Positions 47,744 to 58,253 of a DNA stretch of 64,000 nucleotides are shown one piece after another; positions within the stretch are counted from its first letter, which is position 1; every line of letters begins with the position of its first letter. The stretch comes from Aquamicrobium defluvii. Lineage in GTDB: Bacteria > Pseudomonadota > Alphaproteobacteria > Rhizobiales > Rhizobiaceae. Location: NCBI RefSeq assembly GCF_004363725.1, contig NZ_SNZF01000024.1, forward strand, positions 1-64,000. The letters run 5' to 3'. Under the pieces are notes generated by a model. It saw nothing but the letters and a program-made list of their open reading frames with translations, was not told where the DNA came from and ran no database searches. The position numbers were made by a program, and so were the translations under genes.

Positions 47744-49723
47744 ATGAAGGGAAACGAGCAGTTTCCCATCATGCGCTTTCCAACCTCATTTCTCGACGAG
47801 ATACGCGACCGGGTGCCGATCTCATCGGTGATCGGGGCGCGCGTGACGTGGGACCGCAAGAAGACCAATGCGCCCAAGGGCGACTGGTGGGCGTGCTGCC
47901 CGTTCCATGGCGAGAAGTCGCCGAGCTTCCATTGCGAGGATCGCAAGGGCCGCTACCACTGCTTCGGCTGCGGCGTCTCGGGCGATCATTTCAAGTTCCT
48001 GACCGAACTGGACGGCCTGAGCTTTCCCGAGGCGGTGGAGCGCGTCGCCGACATGGCCGGCGTGCCGATGCCGGCGCGCGACGTGCAGGCGGAGGCGCGC
48101 GAGAAGCAGCGCGCCGAACTCACCGACGTCATGGAATTGGCGACGGCCTTCTTTCAGGAGCGGCTGCAATCGGCGGAAGGGGCGAAGGTGCGCGCCTATC
48201 TGCGCGACCGCGGCCTGACGCCGGCCACCCAGCAGTCGTTCCGGCTGGGCTATGCGCCTGAAAGCCGCAACGCGCTGAAGGAATATCTGGCCTCGCGCGG
48301 GGTGGGCAAGGAGGAGATCGAGGCGTGCGGGCTCGTGGTGCATGGCCACGACGTTCCTGTTTCCTACGACAGGTTCCGCGACCGCATCATGTTCCCGATC
48401 CCCGATTCGCGCGGGCGCATCATCGCCTTCGGCGGGCGGGCGATGTCGCCCGACGCGCTGGCGAAATATCTCAATTCGCCAGAGACGGAGCTCTTCCACA
48501 AGGGCAATGTGCTCTACAATTTCGCCCGCGCCCGCAAGGCGGTGGCGCGCGGCGAGCCGGTCGTGGTCGTCGAAGGCTACATGGACGTCATCGCGCTGGC
48601 GCAGGCGGGGTTCGAGAATGCGGTGGCGCCGCTGGGGACCGCCCTGACGGAGAACCAGCTCGTTCTGTTGTGGCGCATGGCCGGCGAGCCGGTGCTGTGC
48701 TTCGACGGCGACGGCGCGGGCCTCAAGGCCGCGTGGCGCGCTGCCGACCTCATCCTGCCGCTGATCGAGCCGGGCAGGACGGCGCGCTTCGCACTGCTGC
48801 CCGACGGCAAGGACCCGGACGACCTGGTGCGCGACGGGGGCGCGGAGGCATTCCGTTCCGTGCTTTCGGAGGCGCGGCCGCTGGCCGACCTTGTGTGGAT
48901 GCGCGAAACCTCCGGCGCCGTGTTCGACACGCCCGAGCGGCGCGCCGAGCTGGAAAAGACGCTCAGGGAACTGACCGGCCGCATCCGCGACGAAACGGTG
49001 CGCTTCCATTACAATCAGGAAATGCGCGAGCGCGTGCAGAGCTTCTTCGGCCCGCAGCGCAACCGCCAGCAGGGGCGCAGTGGCGGCCGGGGGCAGGGGG
49101 GCGGTTTTCAGGGCGGGCGCGCCCAGGGTGCCGGCCCGTGGTCGCGGCAGGGCGCGGCCGGCGGCCGCAACGCGATCACCGAAAGCCTCGGGCGCTCGGC
49201 GCTGCTGAAGCGCGGCGGCGAGGTGATGACGGTGCGCGAGGCGACCATCGTGGTGGCGCTGGTCAACCATCCGGCGCTGATCGACGAGTTCTTCGAGCAT
49301 ATCGAGTTCCTCGACCTCGCCAATGGCGACCTGCGCAAGCTGCACGCAGCCCTTCTCGACGCGCTGGCGCACGATCTGGCCAACGAGCGGCGGGCGGTTG
49401 TCGAGGCGATCGGCCGCGCCGGGCATGCGGATATATGGGAGCGGGCCGAGGCGCTGATCCGCCGCACGCGGCAGTGGCCGGCGCTGGAAGGCGCTGCGCT
49501 GGACGACGCCCGTGACGCTTTCGCCCAGGCGCTGCACTTGCACCGAAGTGCGCGTACTCTACATAAGGAGCTGAAGCAGGCGGAGGCCGCGCTCGCCAGC
49601 GACCCCACAGATGAGAATTACAGGCGCCTCGTCGAAATTCAGGCGCAATTCCGGGATGTGCAGGCGACAGAGGCCCTGATCGAAGGCTTCGGCGTGTTGT
49701 CGGGCCGGGCCGGCAGGAGTTAG
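47744..49723 (+). CDS. dnaG: DNA primase
   Basis: A 659-residue primase that lays RNA primers for replication. The N-terminal CHC2 zinc finger is complete (CPFH at 52-55; CFGC at 73-76, after GRYH). The TOPRIM domain carries VVVVEGYMDVIALAQAG and CFDGDGAG, the metal-binding acids. The C-terminal helicase-binding region is less conserved and begins after a glycine/glutamine-rich linker (RNRQQGRSGGRGQGG). GAGG is five bases before ATG 47744; ATG 47771 (MRFPTSFLDEI), where most homologues begin, is an alternative. It lies 380 bases upstream of rpoD, as in the usual macromolecular-synthesis cluster but without rpsU. Confidence 0.96.
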   Translation: MKGNEQFPIMRFPTSFLDEIRDRVPISSVIGARVTWDRKKTNAPKGDWWACCPFHGEKSPSFHCEDRKGRYHCFGCGVSGDHFKFLTELDGLSFPEAVERVADMAGVPMPARDVQAEAREKQRAELTDVMELATAFFQERLQSAEGAKVRAYLRDRGLTPATQQSFRLGYAPESRNALKEYLASRGVGKEEIEACGLVVHGHDVPVSYDRFRDRIMFPIPDSRGRIIAFGGRAMSPDALAKYLNSPETELFHKGNVLYNFARARKAVARGEPVVVVEGYMDVIALAQAGFENAVAPLGTALTENQLVLLWRMAGEPVLCFDGDGAGLKAAWRAADLILPLIEPGRTARFALLPDGKDPDDLVRDGGAEAFRSVLSEARPLADLVWMRETSGAVFDTPERRAELEKTLRELTGRIRDETVRFHYNQEMRERVQSFFGPQRNRQQGRSGGRGQGGGFQGGRAQGAGPWSRQGAAGGRNAITESLGRSALLKRGGEVMTVREATIVVALVNHPALIDEFFEHIEFLDLANGDLRKLHAALLDALAHDLANERRAVVEAIGRAGHADIWERAEALIRRTRQWPALEGAALDDARDAFAQALHLHRSARTLHKELKQAEAALASDPTDENYRRLVEIQAQFRDVQATEALIEGFGVLSGRAGRS

Positions 49724-50103
49724 CCGGCGGCAGGTCAGGCTGTGGGCGGTTGCGGCCGTCCGCGGCCTAAAGGCGCATTTGGGGCAATTGATTCGCTTTT
49801 TTCGGGCGAATCATGCCACAGGCGCTTGACCTATCGGTATAATGACGGAATCAGGTCGATTCTTGTCACTGTGAACCCGACTTGCTTTTAACTCGACGGG
49901 GCGTCGACGAAAAGAACGCAGATGCACATATGCCGCTCGATGCAAGATGGATTTCAAGACGCGATTGAAAACCAGGGTTAATCCGGGCTTAACGGGAAAT
50001 GCGGCAACTGTGGCCATGGGGCGCGCCGGTTCGGCGGCTGCGCCCGACTTTGCAGCAGGCTTAGATTTCGCGGCTTGAACAGCCGTCTGGAGGCAGAAGA
50101 AGA
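49724..50103 (+). other. Intergenic region between dnaG and rpoD (rpoD leader)
   Basis: 380 bases. It holds a hairpin (49789-49813) and a TATAAT box at 49838-49843 whose best -35 partner is weak (GCCACA at 49815-49820, 17-base spacing). TTGACC at 49826 is only 6 bases from TATAAT and cannot be its -35 partner. The long leader suggests rpoD has its own promoter. Confidence 0.4.
49789..49813 (+). terminator. Hairpin after dnaG
   Basis: TGATTCGC (49789-49796) and GCGAATCA (49806-49813) form a perfect 8-base-pair stem with a T-rich 9-base loop. There is no T run after it, and it lies just upstream of the TATAAT box. Confidence 0.35.
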
Positions 50104-52110
<2,007 letters not shown>

Positions 52111-52130
52111 GCGGCATCACGATTTCAGAA

Positions 52131-52161
52131 AAAGCCGGGCATTCGCCCGGCTTTCTTGTTT
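52131..52161 (+). terminator. Intrinsic terminator of rpoD
   Basis: AAAGCCGGGC (52131-52140), ATTC loop and GCCCGGCTTT (52145-52154) form a 10-base-pair stem followed by CTTGTTTG. It is a convincing terminator 20 bases past the rpoD stop. Confidence 0.75.
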
Positions 52162-52173
52162 GTGACGCAGGCG

Positions 52174-52800
52174 TCAGGCGCGCCAGAGGTCCATCGCCGT
52201 CATGACGATGCCGCCGGCGGCGACGACCAGCAAAAGCACGCCGGAGACGCGCAACATGATGCGGTGGACGGATGGCTTGAGGAGCCGCGCGACCAGCAGG
52301 TAGATGACAAACAGCGTGGCGAAGTCCAGCACGATCCACAGGAGCGTGAGCAGGGCGATGCTGGTGTTGGTGTCGGGCGTGATGGCGAGGAACTGCGGGA
52401 AGAAGGACGCGAAGAAGATGATGTCCTTCGGGTTCGAAATGGCCATGACGAAGCCCTTCGAAAACCCGCCGACGCGTGGCTGCACGGCAACCGGCCCCTG
52501 ATCGCCGGCGCCGGTTTCGCGCAGGATTTCCCAGCCGATCCAGCCGATATAGCAGGCACCGGCGAGCTTCAGCAGGTTAAACGCCGTTTCGTTGACGGCG
52601 AAGATGCCCTTCACCACCAGCGCCGAAAGAAGGATCAGCACCAGGGAGGCGGCATTGGTGCCGGCGATGGTGTGGAAGGCTTTTTTCGCGCCGCCGGCCA
52701 GACCCGCGCCGGTGACGAGCACCGCAACCGGGCCGGGAACCGCGATCATGGTGACAACCGTCACCACGTACAGAGCAAGAATGCCGAAATCGATATGCAT
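52174..52800 (-). CDS. LysE/RhtB-family amino-acid exporter
   Basis: A 208-residue protein with six predicted membrane helices. Family features include VVTMIAVPGPVAVLVTGAGLAGGAKKAFHTIAGTNAASL (helix 1 and its loop, with the PGP motif) and GGFSKGFVMAISNPKDIIFFASFFPQFL, the conserved NPK motif. LysE/RhtB proteins export amino acids or their analogues. ATG 52800 is used (MHIDFGILALYVV). It is convergent with rpoD. Confidence 0.9.
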   Translation of the reverse strand: MHIDFGILALYVVTVVTMIAVPGPVAVLVTGAGLAGGAKKAFHTIAGTNAASLVLILLSALVVKGIFAVNETAFNLLKLAGACYIGWIGWEILRETGAGDQGPVAVQPRVGGFSKGFVMAISNPKDIIFFASFFPQFLAITPDTNTSIALLTLLWIVLDFATLFVIYLLVARLLKPSVHRIMLRVSGVLLLVVAAGGIVMTAMDLWRA

Positions 52801-53008
52801 GTGGTTGTTTCCGTTGGCGCTGCGACAAAGCACGGAACAGGGCGTGACGCCAGACCGGTTTTTCCGGCGTCGCGACGATGTGCCCGATGATGTGGATGCG
52901 TCGCAGCCCGGCTGCCGCCTTCATGGCGCTGCAACAGCAGAAAGCAATGGTGTTCCGGCCTCGGGGCCTGCCCGCCGCGGCCGGAACAGGAGCGTTCAAA
53001 ACGGGCGT

Positions 53009-53263
53009 TCAGGGCGCCGGCTGGCAGACCCAGCCGGCGATGCGGCGCACGACTGGCAGCACCAGCAGCAGGGTCGGGAAGGCGGCGAGCCACGACAGGC
53101 CCCATGCAGGGCTCCACACGGCGATGAAGTCGGGCGCCAAGCCGACCCCCTTCAGCGTGGAGATCAGCGACACGATGAAGGTCATGAGCAGGGAGAGAAC
53201 GGAGGGCGTGACCAAAGGCGCATAGCGCGCCGGCAGCCTTGGGCGTGTGCGTTGGAAAGGCAT
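53009..53263 (-). CDS. DUF2798 domain-containing small membrane protein
   Basis: An 84-residue protein with two predicted membrane helices and a match to the DUF2798 family: LPARYAPLVTPSVLSLLMTFIVSLISTLKGVG and FIAVWSPAWGLSWLAAFPTLLLVLPVVRRI. Function unknown. AGGAAA stands just before ATG 53263. The stop is about 200 bases from the LysE gene start on the same strand. Confidence 0.85.
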   Translation of the reverse strand: MPFQRTRPRLPARYAPLVTPSVLSLLMTFIVSLISTLKGVGLAPDFIAVWSPAWGLSWLAAFPTLLLVLPVVRRIAGWVCQPAP

Positions 53264-53554
53264 AGCAATTTCCTGAGAAAAGCCGATCCGGGGCATGACA
53301 TCCTTATCGCCTTGCGGCGTTGCCCGGAGACCGGGAGTGGATGCGTTGCCTGACGTCACACGCTTACGGCGCGCCCGAGGCGCACGCGATGCCTATACCC
53401 GCATGCTTTCCAGAATTCCAGAGCGGAAGCGTGTTTTGCAAGTGCGCGCCTGTCTGCGATAATGTGAAGGCCATATACGGATCATGGGCAGGCGGGATCG
53501 TCCCGGTGCCGGACCCGCCTTCTCCCGCTTCCCGGCGCCGGAGGGAGGTAACGC

Positions 53555-53848
53555 ATGACCACCTACATCATGCTGCTGAACTGGACGGACGCGGGCGTGA
53601 AAACCCTTCGCGACTCGCCGGCTCGGCTCGACAAGGTCAGGACGCAGCTTGTCGAAATGGGCGGCGAGATGAAGGCGTTCTACCTCACCATGGGCGAATA
53701 CGACATGGTGGCGGTGTGCGAGGCGCCGGACGATGCGGTGGCGGCGCGTTTCGCCATGCAGCTTGGCATGGGCGGCAATGTGCGCACGCGCACGCTCAAG
53801 GCCTTTCCCGAAGGCGCCTATCGTGAGATCGTCGCGACGCTGGCCTGA
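53555..53848 (+). CDS. GYD domain-containing protein
   Basis: A 97-residue protein that is nearly all GYD domain: MTTYIMLLNWTDAGVKTLRDSPARLDKVRTQL, then FYLTMGEYDMVAVCEAPDDAVAARFAMQLGMGGNVRTRTLKAFP. The domain is a small ferredoxin-like fold of unknown function. GGAGGTAACGC precedes ATG 53555. It is 79 bases ahead of a PadR-type regulator on the same strand, a possible operon. Confidence 0.9.
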   Translation: MTTYIMLLNWTDAGVKTLRDSPARLDKVRTQLVEMGGEMKAFYLTMGEYDMVAVCEAPDDAVAARFAMQLGMGGNVRTRTLKAFPEGAYREIVATLA

Positions 53849-53927
53849 AGCCTGAAGGAGGGGCGCGCGAAATGGGAAGTTCGGGCCGGGCCGGCGGCGC
53901 CGGGGGGCGGCGCGGCGCGCCGGCCGC

Positions 53928-54377
53928 ATGTTCGGCGACGGCGATCTCAAGCTGGTGGTGCTTTACCTGATGGCCGAGGCGCCGCGCCATGGCTACGACA
54001 TCATCAAGGCGCTGGAAGAGCGCTCCAGCGGCTTCTACAGCCCGAGCCCGGGCGTGATCTATCCGACGCTGACCTTCCTCGAAGAGGCAGGCTTTGCCGT
54101 TTCGGCCCCCGAAGGTGCGAAGAAGGTGTTTTCGATCACCGATGCGGGAAGCTCCCATCTGGCGGAGAACCGCGACATGGTGGAGCGGGCGCTCGAACAG
54201 CTGGAGCGTTTCGGCCGCAAGATGGCAAAGGCCCGCGAATGGTTCGGATGGGACGACGATGCGCAGGAACGGCGCGGCGGGCGCAAGGACGACGAGCTTC
54301 GTTCCGTGCGCCGCCGGCTGAGGGCGGCGCTTGCCGAAATTCTGGACGGCCCGGAAGAACGCGCGCGGAGGCCGTGA
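53928..54377 (+). CDS. PadR-family transcriptional regulator with frameshifted tail
   Basis: A 149-residue winged-helix regulator: LKLVVLYLMAEAPRHGYDIIKALEERSSGFYSPSPGVIYPTLTFLEEAGF is the PadR HTH and wing. The C-terminal helix normally continues to an ILxxAAxEI-type end; here the annotated product stops at EERARRP. Two bases fewer in the GCGCGCG run at 54359-54366 would read on as ERAEAVNILKGAAEALEALSRD, stopping at 54427. So the last helix is probably cut off by a slippage in that run. The regulated gene is unknown; GYD lies upstream. Confidence 0.85.
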   Translation: MFGDGDLKLVVLYLMAEAPRHGYDIIKALEERSSGFYSPSPGVIYPTLTFLEEAGFAVSAPEGAKKVFSITDAGSSHLAENRDMVERALEQLERFGRKMAKAREWFGWDDDAQERRGGRKDDELRSVRRRLRAALAEILDGPEERARRP

Positions 54378-54716
54378 ACATCCTGAAGGGCGCGGCCGAG
54401 GCTCTGGAAGCGCTGAGCCGGGACTGATCCGGTTGCCTTGCCAAGCCGGGGAAGTGTCTTCGCGCCTTGCCGGCATCGACTGCGACTATCGACTGCGATC
54501 GGGCGGAGCGTTTTTCGGCGTTCCGCCCGGTGCATATGGGCTGCCGGTTCCGATTCAGGGCCATCGCAGGCCGAAAAGCGATTTCCCTTTGCGGCCCGAT
54601 GTTCTAGTTAGACCTGTGCTGCGGATGTGGGCCGGCGGGGCCGTGTTCCCGTATTGGCGCCACTGCCGGCGCCAGTCGCTTCGCGATGTTTGCTGGAACT
54701 GCCCAAGGAGGAACCC
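54378..54716. other. Gene-poor stretch after the PadR gene
   Basis: 339 bases. The first 50 bases encode the shifted tail of the PadR protein (to 54427). CGGGCGGA (54500-54507) and TCCGCCCG (54522-54529) form an 8-base-pair hairpin that may end the PadR transcript. I see nothing else. Confidence 0.4.
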
Positions 54717-55010
54717 ATGTCTTTCCTGAAACGTCTTTTCGGCGGCGGAGCGCGCGAAACGGCTGCGGAACCGGCGCCTGCCAAACAGGTCGAGCACAAG
54801 GGCTTCACCATCGTCGCCATGCCCTACAAGGCCGACGGGCAGTACCAGACCTGCGGCGTGGTCTTCAGGGAGATCGACGGCGTGGTGAAGGAGCACAAGT
54901 TCATCCGCGCCGACCGCTTCGCGGGGATCGAGGATGCGGCCGAGGTGTCGATCCGCAAGGGCATCCAGCTCGTCGACGAGCAGGGCGAGCGCATCTTCGA
55001 CCGGGACTGA
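54717..55010 (+). CDS. HlyU-family protein
   Basis: A 97-residue protein of the HlyU/DUF1840-like family: MSFLKRLFGGGARETAAEPA is a basic leader, followed by the domain HKGFTIVAMPYKADGQYQTCGVVFREIDGVVKEHKFIRADRFAGIEDAAEVSIRKGIQLVDEQGERIF. Vibrio HlyU regulates the hemolysin gene, but rhizobial members with this short alpha-beta domain have no shown role. AAGGAGGAACCC precedes ATG 54717. It is convergent with the tetR gene that follows. Confidence 0.85.
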   Translation: MSFLKRLFGGGARETAAEPAPAKQVEHKGFTIVAMPYKADGQYQTCGVVFREIDGVVKEHKFIRADRFAGIEDAAEVSIRKGIQLVDEQGERIFDRD

Positions 55011-55025
55011 GATGCCGGGCAGGCG

Positions 55026-55625
55026 TCACGGCTGCGGCGGGAACAGCCCGCCGACGAGGGCGCCGAGGGTCTCGACGACATCTTCCCGCGCCATGCCGGC
55101 TTCGATGGACAGGGCGGCGCGGTCGAAGGCGGCGGAGAGCAGTACGGTCAGCGCATCGAGCGGCACCGGCTTCATCGAGCCTTCGCGCATGGCCGCCTCA
55201 AGCCCCTCCCGCAGGGTGCGGGCGCCATGCCTTGCGTCGATTTCGTCCATGGCGGCGCGGCCAAGCACGGCCGGCCCGTCCAGCAGCAGCAGGCGGGTGC
55301 GGCCGGGCTTCGCCATTGCCGAGAGGAAGGCCAGGCCGCCATCGAGAAGGGCCTGGCGGGCGTTTTTCGTATCCGGCGTCGCCTGCCCGATCCCGGCTGC
55401 GACCGCCGCCGCTTCCTGCTCGACCACGGCACGGAACAGGGCCTGCTTGTCGGCGAAGTGGTGATAGAGCGCCCCGCGCGTGACGCCGGCGGCCGCGACG
55501 ATCTCCGGCGTCGCCGTTTCCGCATATGATTTTTCGATGAAGAGCGCCCGTGCAGCCGCCATCAGCGCGGCGCGGGTCGCATCGGTGCGTTCGCGGTTGG
55601 AGCGGCGGAGGTTTTCGCGTTGCAT
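55026..55625 (-). CDS. TetR/AcrR-family regulator
   Basis: A 199-residue repressor. The HTH (residues 14-60) reads TDATRAALMAAARALFIEKSYAETATPEIVAAAGVTRGALYHHFADKQALFRAV, and a TetR_C helical domain follows. It is divergent from a VOC-family gene, and the 68 bases between the two starts contain two tandem palindromes (55626-55670). It therefore most likely represses both its own gene and the VOC gene. Confidence 0.92.
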   Translation of the reverse strand: MQRENLRRSNRERTDATRAALMAAARALFIEKSYAETATPEIVAAAGVTRGALYHHFADKQALFRAVVEQEAAAVAAGIGQATPDTKNARQALLDGGLAFLSAMAKPGRTRLLLLDGPAVLGRAAMDEIDARHGARTLREGLEAAMREGSMKPVPLDALTVLLSAAFDRAALSIEAGMAREDVVETLGALVGGLFPPQP

Positions 55626-55670
55626 ACATACAGCCTGTATGTTAATTAAAAAAACATGCAGACTGTATGT
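55626..55670. promoter_or_regulatory. Two tandem TetR operators in the divergent promoter region
   Basis: ACATACA-GCC-TGTATGT (55626-55642) and ACATGCA-GAC-TGTATGT (55654-55670) have centres 28 bases apart, and each is followed by TAATT. Together they fill the space between the tetR start and the VOC gene. The first directly abuts the tetR start codon. Confidence 0.65.
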
Positions 55671-55693
55671 TAATTGAAGCCCGGAGGGAAGCC

Positions 55694-56140
55694 ATGAAAA
55701 CGACCAGCTACTATCCGGTCATCATGACCGGCGACGTTGCCGCCACGGCGGACTTCTATGTGAGATATCTGCGCTTCCGGCCGCTGTTTTCGAGCGACTG
55801 GTATGTCCATCTGCAATCGCAGGAGGACGAAGGCGTCAATCTGGGCATCGTCGACGCCGGCCACGAGACGGTTCCGGAGGCGGCGCGGGGCAGGGGTGCG
55901 CAGGGGCTGCTGATCAATTTCGAGGTCGAGGACGTCGACACCGTGCATGCGCGGATCGCGGCGACGGGGCTTCCGATCCTGCGCAGCCTTCGGGACGAAC
56001 CGTTCGGCCAGCGCCATTTCATCTTCGCCGACCCGAATGGCGTGCTGATCGACGTGATCACGCCGATCCCGCCCTCGGCGGAATTTCTGGCGCAGTACGA
56101 GCAGGGCGCGGCAGCGGGCCAGACCGGCGAGCGCTCTTGA
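55694..56140 (+). CDS. VOC-family (glyoxalase/bleomycin-resistance-like) protein
   Basis: A 148-residue VOC protein: YYPVIMTGDVAATADFYVRYLRFRPLFSSDWYVHLQSQEDEGVNLGIV forms the first half, and LLINFEVEDVDTVHARIAATGLPILRSLRDEPFGQRHFIFADPNGVLIDVITP the second, with the usual metal-ligand glutamate/aspartate at the end of the last strand. The fold binds metals or electrophilic substrates. GGAGGGAAGCC precedes ATG 55694. Its expression is probably under the divergent tetR gene. Confidence 0.9.
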   Translation: MKTTSYYPVIMTGDVAATADFYVRYLRFRPLFSSDWYVHLQSQEDEGVNLGIVDAGHETVPEAARGRGAQGLLINFEVEDVDTVHARIAATGLPILRSLRDEPFGQRHFIFADPNGVLIDVITPIPPSAEFLAQYEQGAAAGQTGERS

Positions 56141-56396
56141 TGACGCAGGCTTCTGCCCCCGCCCCGAAACCGGAGGCGGAAGAATCGCACCTTACGTAAA
56201 CGTAATTTTTTCGCCCGGCGGGCTTGCGCGGCGCGGATGATCGGGGCAAGGATCGGTACCGGAGCGCCGGGCATCCATCCGGACGCGAACGGCGCGCTCC
56301 AGCACTTTGACAGAGCATCGGGGATCGGGCACCGGGGCAATCCGGAAACCGGATGACCTCTTCGGTCCGACGCTCCAGCAGAAGAGGAGGCCGGAC

Positions 56397-57263
56397 ATGT
56401 CCCTTAAAGGAAAGACGCTGTTCATTTCGGGCGGATCGCGCGGCATAGGGCTGGCGATCGCGCTGCGCGCGGCTCGCGACGGCGCCAATGTCACCATCGC
56501 CGCCAAGACGGCCGATCCGCATCCCAAGCTGCCGGGCACCATCTATACGGCGGCCGAGGAGATCGAAAAGGCAGGCGGCAAGGCGCTGCCGGTGCTGTGC
56601 GACATCCGCGAGGAGGAGCAGGTGGCGAGCGCCGTGGCCCGCACGGTGGAGACGTTCGGAGGCATCGACATCTGCGTCAACAACGCCAGCGCCATCCAGC
56701 TTACCGGCACGCTGGACACCGACATGAAGCGCTTCGACCTGATGCACCAGATCAACACGCGCGGCACCTTCCTCGTGTCGAAACTGTGCATCCCGCACCT
56801 GAAGAAGGCGCAGAACCCGCATATCCTCAATCTGGCTCCGCCGCTGGACATGAACGCCAAGTGGTTCAGGAACCACGTCGCCTACACCATGGCCAAGTTC
56901 GGCATGTCGATGTGTACGCTGGGCATGAGCGCGGAATTCGCCAATGACGGCATTGCGGTCAATTCATTGTGGCCGCTGACGGCGATCGACACGGCAGCGG
57001 TGCGCAACGTGCTGGGCGGCGAATCGATGGCCTCCATGAGCCGCACGCCCGACATCATGGCCGACGCCGCCTGGGCGATCTTCAATCGCCCCGCGCGCGA
57101 GGCGACCGGCAATTTCTACATCGACGAGGAAGTGCTCAAGGCCGAAGGCGTGACCGACTTCACCCCTTACGCCCCCGGCGCGACCGGGCCGCTGGTGGCC
57201 GACTTCTTCCTGCCGGACGAGGTGATCGCGCGTTCAGAGACGAAGCTGGCGGGGATGTTTTAG
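56397..57263 (+). CDS. HSDL2-like short-chain dehydrogenase/reductase
   Basis: A 288-residue SDR oxidoreductase close to the HSDL2 group. The NAD(P)-binding loop is GGSRGIGLAI, followed by AAKTADPHPKLPGTIYTAAEEIEKAGGKALPVLCDIRE, a family-typical stretch. The catalytic YxxxK is in VAYTMAKFG. The serine that would precede it in HSDL2 (ISPPL) reads LAPPL here, so the catalytic serine is replaced by alanine. Reaction and substrate are not known. ATG 56397 follows AGAGGAGGCCGGAC. Confidence 0.88.
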   Translation: MSLKGKTLFISGGSRGIGLAIALRAARDGANVTIAAKTADPHPKLPGTIYTAAEEIEKAGGKALPVLCDIREEEQVASAVARTVETFGGIDICVNNASAIQLTGTLDTDMKRFDLMHQINTRGTFLVSKLCIPHLKKAQNPHILNLAPPLDMNAKWFRNHVAYTMAKFGMSMCTLGMSAEFANDGIAVNSLWPLTAIDTAAVRNVLGGESMASMSRTPDIMADAAWAIFNRPAREATGNFYIDEEVLKAEGVTDFTPYAPGATGPLVADFFLPDEVIARSETKLAGMF

Positions 57264-57494
57264 GGCGGCGATTTGGGGGTGGTAAGCTGCCTTTACCATT
57301 CAGCCTTTTGAACGGAAGTTATACGCCCTAAGCCGCCATTCGCCATACAGTTTTGCCAATGACGAAATTAATCGAATTGGGCGAAGATCGGTCGTTCGTC
57401 GTAGCTCTGTGCGAACTTTTTTGAGAAACCCATTCCTATAGGTCACGAGATATTTAGTCTCGGTGTGCGGGAACAGACGCAGCCGGGGCAACTT

Positions 57495-58253
57495 TTAAGT
57501 CCAGCCCTTGCCTTCATCAAAGCCTATGCGGAGTTTGGCGAACTTATAGCCGTTCCACATGAACTTGATGGCTCCCAAGAAACCAAATTTTGGAATAACC
57601 AAGCGCACCAATTGGTCGGGCGTTACGACTTTCACCGACGTTTCAACCTTCGACCGCCTAACTACTTTTTGTAGCTTATAATCCATGGTTAAAAAGTAAT
57701 CCATCTCAGCCGATTCCGCACACCAAATATGGTAGGCATCCAGCGCTTGATTCAGGTTTAATGGTTTGCTCGCGCCTTGATACGCACCGGTCATTTTCGT
57801 CAGTTCGATAAAGCGTGGGTGTTTAATGCTGCATACAAAATCAAGGATGTGTTCTTTGAATTTCTTGTTGCCGCCCAAGATTATGCGCGACTGCGGCGGA
57901 ACCGGGTCAGGAACTTCGCGGAGGGTACATCCGAAAAATCGCCCAGATGGGCTTGCCATTCCGGGTAGTCCCCATGTTTCCAGATCAACTTCACGGTGAA
58001 TGTAGAAGTTAAGCCATTCGGAGATTCCTGCGTGGGCAAGCATGCTAAGAAAAACGGCATCGCGTTTCTGAACTTCATTTTTGATTTTATGCAGATCGTT
58101 GACCGTGTGCGGTTCGTGATATTCCACCTCGAACTCTGTGCCGCCCCAATTCACGGTCGTTTTCTTCGTGCGGTACACGTGTTTCTTAACCGCTGAAAAC
58201 TTCAATATGTTTGTATCGATAAATACATTAGCTACTGGATTGGTCTTTCCCAT
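57495..58253 (-). CDS. PIN-domain-like nuclease in a low-GC insert
   Basis: A 252-residue protein that begins with the PIN signature VFIDTNIL (D13) and has ALDAYHIWCAESAEMDYFLTMDYKL near the C-terminus, with acidic residues D172 and D191. This fits a metal-dependent PIN ribonuclease fold. The 100-residue middle part has no parallel that I recognise and makes it about twice as long as VapC toxins. Its gene is about 43-45% GC against more than 60% around it, and codon use is AT-shifted. No antitoxin-like gene sits next to it. ATG 58253 is chosen over an overlapping GTG; GGAA stands upstream. Confidence 0.72.
   Translation of the reverse strand: MGKTNPVANVFIDTNILKFSAVKKHVYRTKKTTVNWGGTEFEVEYHEPHTVNDLHKIKNEVQKRDAVFLSMLAHAGISEWLNFYIHREVDLETWGLPGMASPSGRFFGCTLREVPDPVPPQSRIILGGNKKFKEHILDFVCSIKHPRFIELTKMTGAYQGASKPLNLNQALDAYHIWCAESAEMDYFLTMDYKLQKVVRRSKVETSVKVVTPDQLVRLVIPKFGFLGAIKFMWNGYKFAKLRIGFDEGKGWT

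Noticed and set aside
49826..49843. TTGACC and TATAAT before rpoD as a promoter pair
   Set aside because: They are only 6 bases apart, too close for a sigma-70 pair; TATAAT may still be used with a weaker -35 site.
57300..57491. 63-residue basic open frame just after the PIN gene
   Set aside because: It starts with TTG 3 bases after the PIN stop and could be a partner gene, but it has no recognisable domain and such a frame is common by chance in AT-richer DNA.
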